DNA of 6,010 bases from Pseudomonadota bacterium (GTDB taxonomy: Bacteria > Pseudomonadota > Gammaproteobacteria > Burkholderiales > Rhodocyclaceae): the NCBI GenBank assembly GCA_021811225.1, contig JAJZPJ010000161.1, positions 1 to 6,010 of the forward strand, in the 5' to 3' direction. A program made the translations under genes and the position numbers. Below, in pieces: positions 1 through 6,010 of this stretch. The first letter of the stretch is position 1. Every line of letters starts with the position of its first letter. The notes below the pieces were generated by a model. That model did no database searches, was not told the DNA's origin, and saw nothing but the letters and a program-made list of their open reading frames with translations.

Positions 1-1487
<1,487 letters not shown>

Positions 1488-1506
1488 GGCGGTCTCTATG
1501 AAATGA

Positions 1507-2262
1507 TTAGTCGGCGTCGCGCAGATCGGCGACGGTGCGCGCGCCGAAGTCGCTGCGTTCCATATAAGCGAGGATGCGCAGGGCAGCGGATGCCGGAGCG
1601 GCGAGCTGGCCGGATGCCTTGAGCGCCAGGAAGCGCGGCTGGGCGGGGAAGTCGCCGGGCGCCGCGGCGCGGATCGATGTCTGCATGTCGGTGTCGATGA
1701 CGCCGGGCGCCAGGGAGACGATGCGCGCGCCGCGGGCCAGGTCCCGCTGCTCCAGCGCGAGGCAGCGCGAGAACTGGTCGAGGCCGGCCTTGGTGGCGCA
1801 ATAGACGCTCCAGCCCGGGTAGGCCGTGTGCGCGGCGCCCGAGGAGATGTTCAGGATCTTCCGGTCCGCGCTCCAGTCGCCGGTGGCACGCAGAAAGGCT
1901 GCGGTGAGCGCGATCGGCGCGGCGAGATTGACCGCGACGCTCTCGGCCACGGCGGTTGCCGGGAGCTTGTGCGCCGGCCCGACCGGGACAGCGGTGCCGG
2001 CATTGTTGATCAGGCGGGCTTCGACGATGCCGCCGCCAGCGATGTGGGAAAGATGATTTTCCAGCACGCTCGCGGCGGCGGCCGGGTCGGCGAGGTCGAC
2101 GCGCAGCAGGTCGAGTGCGCAGCCTTGGTCCTTGGCCCGTTGCGCCAGCTCGGGCAGCGGGCTGCGCGCCAGGCAGATCAGACGCTGTCCGGGTTCGAGC
2201 AGCGCATCGGCCAGTGCCGCGCCCAGTCCGCGCGAGGCGCCGGTGACGATGGTGAGTCTCAT
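1507..2262 (-). CDS. SDR family NAD(P)-dependent oxidoreductase, sepiapterin/benzil reductase-like
   Basis: This is a complete 251-residue classical short-chain dehydrogenase/reductase, the usual length for the family, and probably a soluble NAD(P)H-dependent carbonyl reductase. The Rossmann nucleotide-binding motif TGASRGLG is at residues 7-14 and NNAG at 86-89. The catalytic set appears complete: Asn112 (in VNLAAP), Ser141 (in NISSG), and Tyr154 and Lys158 (in YCATK). The PG motif follows at 186-187 in SLAPGVIDTDM. Arg10 and Arg32 near the cofactor site would fit NADPH preference, but that is inference. The NNAGTAVPVGP stretch recalls the sepiapterin-reductase-like subgroup that includes bacterial benzil reductase YueD; the substrate cannot be read from sequence. 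The start at 2262 lies 5 bp after the prfB stop with only a weak GAG ahead of it, so translation is probably coupled to prfB. It ends in TAA 19 bp before lysS. It separates two genes that are adjacent in E. coli. Confidence 0.93.
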   Translation of the reverse strand: MRLTIVTGASRGLGAALADALLEPGQRLICLARSPLPELAQRAKDQGCALDLLRVDLADPAAAASVLENHLSHIAGGGIVEARLINNAGTAVPVGPAHKLPATAVAESVAVNLAAPIALTAAFLRATGDWSADRKILNISSGAAHTAYPGWSVYCATKAGLDQFSRCLALEQRDLARGARIVSLAPGVIDTDMQTSIRAAAPGDFPAQPRFLALKASGQLAAPASAALRILAYMERSDFGARTVADLRDAD

Positions 2263-2267
2263 GTCGC

Positions 2268-3372
2268 TCAGACGCCCAGCTTCAGGCTGGCCTCGATCAG
2301 CGGATCGAGGTCGCCGTCCAGCACGCCCTGGGTGTTGCCGATCTCGACGTTGGTGCGCAGATCCTTGATCCGCGACTGGTCGAGGACGTAGCTCCTGATC
2401 TGGTGGCCCCAGCCGATGTCGGTCTTGGAGTCCTCCAGCTTCTGCTGCTCGGCCTGGCGCTTGCGGAGTTCGGCTTCATAGAGCCGCGATTTCAGCATCG
2501 CCATCGCCTCGGCGCGGTTGCGATGCTGCGAGCGGTCGTTCTGGCACTGCACGACGATGCCCGAGGGGATGTGGGTGATGCGCACCGCCGAGTCGGTCTT
2601 GTTGATGTGCTGGCCGCCGGCGCCGCTGGCGCGGTAGGTGTCCACGCGCAGGTCGGCCGGATTGACGTCCACCTCGATCGAGTCGTCGACCTCCGGATAG
2701 ACGAAGACGCTGGCGAAGCTGGTGTGCCGGCGTGCGCCGGAATCGAAGGGCGACTTCCTGACCAGGCGGTGGATGCCGGTCTCGGTGCGCAGGTAGCCGT
2801 AGGCGTAGTTGCCCGTGACCTTGATGGTCGCGGTCTTGATCCCGGCCACGTCGCCGTCGGACTGTTCCAGCAGCTCCGGGGTGAAGCCCTTGCGCTCGCA
2901 GTAGCGCAGGTACATGCGCAGCAGCATCGAGGCCCAGTCCTGGGCTTCGGTGCCGCCGGCGCCGGCCTGGATGTCGATGAAGCAGTTGTTGGGATCGACC
3001 GGATTGGAAAACATCCGGCGGAATTCCAGACCGGCGATCTCGCCGTCGATGCCGTCGATGTCGCCGGCGACGCTCGTCAGCGTGTCGTCGTCGTCCTCGC
3101 TGCGCGCCATCTCGAACAGCTCCCGGGTGTCGCGGATCTCCTGGTCGAGCCCGGAGAGCGAGAGCACCACGTCCTCCAGCAGCTTCTTCTCCTTGCCTAA
3201 TTCCTGCGCGCGCTGGGCGTCCTTCCAGATGTCGGGGTCTTCCAGGTCGCGCGCGAGGATTTCCAGCTTCGCTGCCTTGGCATCGAAGTCAAAGATACCT
3301 CCGCAGTTCGGTGCAGCGTCCGGAGAGGTCGGCCAGGCGATTGGCGAGGATGTTGATGCGTTCGGCTTCCAT
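2268..3372 (-). CDS. prfB: Peptide chain release factor 2 (RF2), programmed +1 frameshift
   Basis: RF2 recognises UGA and UAA in the ribosomal A site and triggers release of the finished peptide. Translation starts at ATG 3372 and runs 27 codons (MEAERINILANRLADL to RRYL) to an in-frame TGA at 3289-3291. A +1 shift at CTT (3292-3294) skips base 3291 and continues in the frame from 3290 to the TGA at 2268. The joined product is 367 residues, close to E. coli RF2 (365). The stop-codon-reading SPF tripeptide is at residues 207-209 (in RKSPFDSGARR), and the catalytic GGQ is at 252-254 (in SGAGGQHINK). The residue equivalent to E. coli position 246 is alanine, as in most RF2s, rather than the threonine of E. 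coli K-12. An AAGGA ribosome-binding site (3385-3389) lies 12 bases upstream, somewhat far. RF2 sets its own level: low RF2 slows termination at the internal TGA and favours shifting. The gene itself also ends in TGA. Confidence 0.97.
3288..3303 (-). promoter_or_regulatory. prfB programmed +1 ribosomal frameshift site
   Basis: Reading the minus strand, codons 24-28 are CGG AGG TAT CTT TGA followed by C. This is the conserved RF2 shift signal. The Shine-Dalgarno-like GGAGG (3298-3302) sits three bases before the slippery CTT and should pair with 16S rRNA. CTT (3292-3294) lets the leucyl-tRNA slip to TTT, and the weak stop context TGAC (3288-3291) follows. After the shift the next codon is GAC, giving RRYL-DFDAK. 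E. coli has AGG GGG TAT CTT TGA C at the same place. The spacing and slip codon are unchanged, and only the purine-rich stimulator differs slightly. Confidence 0.96.
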
Positions 3373-3384
3373 GGGGACGGGGTT

Positions 3385-3389
3385 TCCTT
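3385..3389 (-). promoter_or_regulatory. Ribosome-binding site of prfB
   Basis: The minus strand reads AAGGA, followed by 12 bases and then the ATG at 3372. The spacing is longer than the usual 5-9, but this is the only purine-rich patch in the gap, and it supports the 3372 start over the longer open frame that reaches back to 3482 inside recJ. Confidence 0.6.
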
Positions 3390-3399
3390 GAAAACGCCG

Positions 3400-3405
3400 A
3401 TTATA
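3400..3405 (-). promoter_or_regulatory. Candidate -10 element of an internal promoter ahead of prfB
   Basis: In the 51-bp recJ-prfB gap the minus strand reads TATAAT, a perfect sigma-70 -10 hexamer, inside a locally AT-richer patch of an otherwise GC-rich region. Transcription would begin near 3393, leaving about 20 bases before the prfB ATG and including its ribosome-binding site. I could not find a convincing TTGACA-like -35 at 16-18 bp, nor an extended TG motif, so the promoter may be weak or the match fortuitous. It would let prfB, the SDR and lysS be expressed independently of recJ. Confidence 0.4.
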
Positions 3406-3423
3406 CCTTGCCGCTTATTCGTT

Positions 3424-5127
3424 CTACGCCGGCTCGAAGTGCTCGAGCAGCAACTGGACGGTCTCCTGGCCGTTGTAGGCATTGACGCCCAGGCGATAGG
3501 CGCAGCGGATCTTCGCCGGCGCCGCCTCGGCGAAGTTGAACTGGATCGCGTCGTAGCGTGCGCCGTTCTTGGCCAGGATCAGCTTGAGGTGGCGGTCCTT
3601 GAGGAGGCGCTGGCTCAGCACCTGGAACTCGTCGGAGAACACCGGCGCCGGGAAGCCCTGACCCCAGATCTGCGCTTCCAGTTGGCGCGCCGAGGCGAGC
3701 GACATGTGGGCGTTTTCCAGCGGGCCGTCGGTCTCGATGGTGCGGTTCAGATCGGCGGGCGCGATCAAGCTGCGTGCGACCGCCTCGAAGGCGGCCTCGA
3801 AGCGCGCCAGATCGGCCCGGCGCAGCGAGAGGCCGGCCGCCGCGGCGTGGCCGCCGAAACGCAGCAGCAGTCCGGGGTGCTGCTTGGCCACGAGGTCCAG
3901 CGCGTCGCGCAGGTGCAAGCCGGGAATCGAGCGGCCCGAGCCCTTCAGTTCGTCCTCGGTTCCGCCGGCGAAGGCGAAGGTCGGGCGGTGCAGGCGTTCG
4001 CGGATGCGCGCGGCGAGGATGCCGATCACCCCCTGGTGCCAGGCCGGCTCGAACAGGCAGAGGCTGGCGCGGCCGCCGGCATCGATATTTTCCAGACGGG
4101 CGAGCGCATCGTCCTTCATCCCGCTCTCGATCGCGCGCCGTTCGCGGTTCAGGGCGTCGAGTTCCTGGGCGATGTTGAGCGTGCGCGCGGCGTCGTCGCT
4201 GGCGAGGCATTCGATGCCCAGCGCCATGTCGGAGAGCCGGCCGGCGGCATTGAGGCGCGGCCCCAGGGCGAAGCCCAGGTCGAAGCTCGAGGCGCGCTCG
4301 GCGTCGCGGCCGGCGGCGCGAAACAGCGCCGCGATGCCGGGCTGCATGCGGCCGCTGCGCATCCGGGCGATGCCCTGCGCCACCAGGATGCGGTTGTTGC
4401 GGTCGAGCGGCACCACGTCGGCGACCGTGCCCAGCGCCACCAGGTCGAGCAGGGCGGCCAGGTTCGGTTCAAAGCTGCCATTGAAGCGGCCGCGCCGGCG
4501 CAATTCGCCGCGCAGCGCCAGCATCACGTAGAACATCACGCCGACGCCGGCCAAGGCCTTGCTGGGAAAATCGCAGCCGGGCTGGTTGGGATTGACGATC
4601 ACTTCGGCGTCGGGCAGCTCGTTCGCGGGCATCGCCGCCGGCAGGTGGTGGTCGGTGATCAGGGTCGTCATCCCTAAGCGCCTGGCTTCGGCCACGCCTT
4701 CGAAGCTGGCGATGCCGTTATCGACGGTGATCAACAGATCGGGTTTTTGCGCCGCCGCCAGACGGACGATTTCCGGGGTCAGGCCGTAGCCGTATTCGAA
4801 GCGGTTGGGGACCAGATAACGGACGTCGGCATTGAAGCTCCGCAAGGCGCGCAGGCCGACCGCGCAGGCGGTGGCGCCGTCGCAGTCGTAGTCGGCGACG
4901 ATCAGCAGGCGGCGTTTTGCGTCGATCGCGTCGGCGAGCAGGCGGGCCGCTTCGTCGGCCCGGAACAGGCGCTCGGGCGGCAGCAGGCGGGCGAGCTGGG
5001 TGTCGAGCCCGTCGATATCGGTGACCCCGCGGGCGGCGAAGAGACGGGCCAGGAGCGGCGGTATGCCCTGCTGTTCGAGCATCGCGCTGGCTTTGACGGG
5101 GACCCGCCGGGTGAGGATCTGGGTCAC
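3424..5127 (-). CDS. recJ: Single-stranded-DNA-specific 5'-3' exonuclease RecJ
   Basis: RecJ degrades single-stranded DNA 5' to 3' with Mg2+ or Mn2+. It acts in RecF-pathway recombination, mismatch repair and base-excision repair. From the GTG start the protein has 567 residues (E. coli RecJ has 577). The DHH phosphoesterase core contains DYDCDGATA from residue 79, VDNGIAS around 135-141, TDHH with the DHH triad at 159-161, and LVALGTVADVVPLD at about 229-242, all carrying metal-binding acidic or histidine residues. LNAAGRLSD (from 292) joins to the DHHA1 region, with GVIG (366-369) and the GGHAAAAG motif at 425-432. The last hundred residues match the C-terminal OB-like domain, including AYNGQETVQLLLE near the end. 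GTG was chosen because GGAG lies 8 bases upstream, the resulting N-terminus (MTQILTRRVP) looks like related RecJs, and it gives the common GTGA overlap with the upstream gene. An in-frame ATG at 5190 would cause a 67-base overlap and is less likely. It ends in TAG. Confidence 0.97.
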   Translation of the reverse strand: MTQILTRRVPVKASAMLEQQGIPPLLARLFAARGVTDIDGLDTQLARLLPPERLFRADEAARLLADAIDAKRRLLIVADYDCDGATACAVGLRALRSFNADVRYLVPNRFEYGYGLTPEIVRLAAAQKPDLLITVDNGIASFEGVAEARRLGMTTLITDHHLPAAMPANELPDAEVIVNPNQPGCDFPSKALAGVGVMFYVMLALRGELRRRGRFNGSFEPNLAALLDLVALGTVADVVPLDRNNRILVAQGIARMRSGRMQPGIAALFRAAGRDAERASSFDLGFALGPRLNAAGRLSDMALGIECLASDDAARTLNIAQELDALNRERRAIESGMKDDALARLENIDAGGRASLCLFEPAWHQGVIGILAARIRERLHRPTFAFAGGTEDELKGSGRSIPGLHLRDALDLVAKQHPGLLLRFGGHAAAAGLSLRRADLARFEAAFEAVARSLIAPADLNRTIETDGPLENAHMSLASARQLEAQIWGQGFPAPVFSDEFQVLSQRLLKDRHLKLILAKNGARYDAIQFNFAEAAPAKIRCAYRLGVNAYNGQETVQLLLEHFEPA

Positions 5128-6010
5128 GGCAGAAGCTCCGCGGGGTAGGCGAGCTCGTAGAGCGCGCGCGGCTTGCGCCAGAACTTCCACAGGTCGCGGC
5201 GCCTGATCTCGATGTCGAGACGGGCCTCTTCGCCCAGCGCGGTCAGGCGCAGGCAGTCGATGTCGCCCGCGGACAGGGCCGCGGCGAGCGGCGTCAGATG
5301 GTCGCGTTCGATGCCGGCCAGCCGTTCGCGCCAGGCGGCGGCGTCCAGCTCCTGGGCCGGGGCCAGCAGATCGTCGCAGACGAAGAGCGTGCTGCCGGTC
5401 TTCGGCCAGCGCTGCCGGTCATGCATCCGAAGTTGGCTGCCCGACCAGGCGGCCAGTCCCGCGAGCAGCGCGTCGTCTCGGCGGCTCGAGACGATCGTGT
5501 CGTAGCTGCCGGGGCCTGCCGCGGGCAAAGCGCCCGCGCCCCAGAACCACAGGGTGTTTATGCCCGGCAGGCCCTGGCGTTCGCGCTCGCGGTTCGCGGG
5601 CAGGGCGTGCAACAGCATCTGCAGCTCGTTGCCCAGTCGCTGCCAGGCCGCGGCGTCCGGCCCGCGCGGCGAGGTCCATTGGAGACTGCGTCCGATCGCG
5701 GCCGAGGGCGGCGTGCAGCGGAGCTGCGGCGCGTGCGCCAGTTTCAGGTAGGCGCGACCCCGCGCGCCGGCGAGTAAGGCTTCGAAGCCGGGCAGATGCG
5801 CGGCGAGATGCGGCGTCAGCGCCGCGACGATTTGCTGCATCTCCGCCTCGCCGATGTCGAGCTCGCCGCCCGCGAGCGTCAGCTGTCCTTGCTCGAACGC
5901 GAGCTGGGCCGGGTCGGCGCACAGCCAGCAGCCGCTCCCCGGCGAGCCGCCCTCGCCCAACAGACGCAGCGCTGCCGCCGGCATTTCGTCGGCGGCGATG
6001 CCGAAGCTGC
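5124..6010 (-). CDS. RpfE-type conserved protein (often annotated as phosphoglycerate mutase-like), 5' end cut by window edge
   Basis: The frame is open from the window edge to TGA at 5124, giving 294 visible residues; the start lies outside. An ATG at 5984 exists, but the upstream codons (SFGIAADE) remain open and look like family sequence, so it is probably internal. I recognise the family of the Xanthomonas regulatory protein RpfE from memory of its conserved blocks. These are a W-x-x-ADP stretch near visible residues 28-33, NELQMLLH near 127-134, NRERERQGLPGINTLWFWG near 139-157, and a basic, aromatic tail RRRDLWKFWRKP near 269-280. No signal peptide or membrane segment is visible, so it is probably cytoplasmic. 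The biochemical role is not established. Database labels link it to cofactor-independent phosphoglycerate mutase, but I see no metal-binding or catalytic motif here to support that activity. The four-base overlap with recJ suggests a shared transcript and possibly a linked function, which is inference. Confidence 0.8.
   Translation of the reverse strand, partial: SFGIAADEMPAAALRLLGEGGSPGSGCWLCADPAQLAFEQGQLTLAGGELDIGEAEMQQIVAALTPHLAAHLPGFEALLAGARGRAYLKLAHAPQLRCTPPSAAIGRSLQWTSPRGPDAAAWQRLGNELQMLLHALPANRERERQGLPGINTLWFWGAGALPAAGPGSYDTIVSSRRDDALLAGLAAWSGSQLRMHDRQRWPKTGSTLFVCDDLLAPAQELDAAAWRERLAGIERDHLTPLAAALSAGDIDCLRLTALGEEARLDIEIRRRDLWKFWRKPRALYELAYPAELLP
5136..5139 (-). promoter_or_regulatory. 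Ribosome-binding site deciding the recJ GTG start
   Basis: GGAG on the minus strand lies 8 bases before GTG at 5125-5127, good spacing. It sits inside the last codons of the upstream gene, whose TGA shares bases with the GTG (GTGA, 5124-5127). Terminating ribosomes could therefore reinitiate directly on recJ. Confidence 0.65.

Noticed and set aside
3289..3291. In-frame TGA near the prfB start, suggesting a pseudogene or sequencing error
   Set aside because: All elements of the conserved programmed frameshift are present, and the joined protein has normal length and motifs.
3373..3423. Rho-independent terminator after recJ
   Set aside because: I saw no GC-rich hairpin followed by a T run in the gap on the transcribed strand.
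3291..3482. N-terminal extension of the second prfB frame back to an ATG at 3482, giving a 404-residue protein
   Set aside because: It would overlap the end of recJ and its first 60 or so residues resemble no RF2 sequence. The correct product starts at 3372 in the other frame and shifts at codon 27.
2914..4677. A plus-strand open frame of 587 codons lying across prfB and recJ
   Set aside because: It lies fully antisense to the recognised prfB and recJ genes. Long antisense frames are expected in GC-rich coding DNA, and the translation is low-complexity (rich in A, R, G, Q) with no family motif.
5128..5190. ATG start for recJ at 5190
   Set aside because: It adds 21 residues unlike RecJ N-termini and a 67-base overlap with the upstream gene, whereas GTG at 5127 has a well-spaced GGAG.
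5982..5984. ATG at 5984 as the true start of the RpfE-type gene
   Set aside because: The frame stays open to the window edge, and the upstream codons resemble the family's N-terminal region, so the gene is more likely truncated by the window.

Overview
The window is a compact, high-GC (roughly two-thirds G+C by eye) block of bacterial chromosome. All five genes lie on the minus strand, so transcription runs from position 6010 towards 1. In that order they are an RpfE-type protein of unknown function (5' end outside the window), recJ (single-strand DNA exonuclease), prfB (peptide chain release factor 2, with its programmed +1 frameshift), a short-chain dehydrogenase/reductase (SDR), and lysS (lysyl-tRNA synthetase, last few codons outside the window). 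The recJ-prfB-lysS order is the one found in Escherichia coli and other beta- and gammaproteobacteria. Together with the RpfE-type neighbour and the base composition, it points to a betaproteobacterium, or less likely a xanthomonad-like gammaproteobacterium. This lineage call is inference; no rRNA or other decisive marker is present.

Layout: the RpfE-type gene (5124 to beyond 6010) overlaps the GTG start of recJ by four bases (GTGA), so the two are probably translationally coupled. recJ (3424-5127) is followed by a 51-bp gap, the only one wide enough for regulation. It contains a perfect TATAAT hexamer and an AAGGA ribosome-binding site ahead of prfB. prfB (2268-3372) is read through an in-frame TGA at codon 28 by a textbook shift site. 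The SDR gene (1507-2262) starts 5 bp after the prfB stop, and lysS (1-1487) starts 19 bp after the SDR stop, so prfB-SDR-lysS is probably one transcript. No stretch over 300 bases lacks a gene, and I saw no RNA gene, mobile element, CRISPR array, long repeat or clear terminator.

The known genes serve information processing: RecJ in DNA repair and recombination, RF2 in termination at UGA and UAA, LysS in tRNA charging. The odd members are the SDR, placed between two translation genes, and the RpfE-type protein, a conserved recJ neighbour without an established biochemical role. I found no new multi-gene system here. The best points for follow-up are the SDR insertion, the RpfE-type protein, and the autoregulatory frameshift, which an automatic gene caller would easily mis-annotate.
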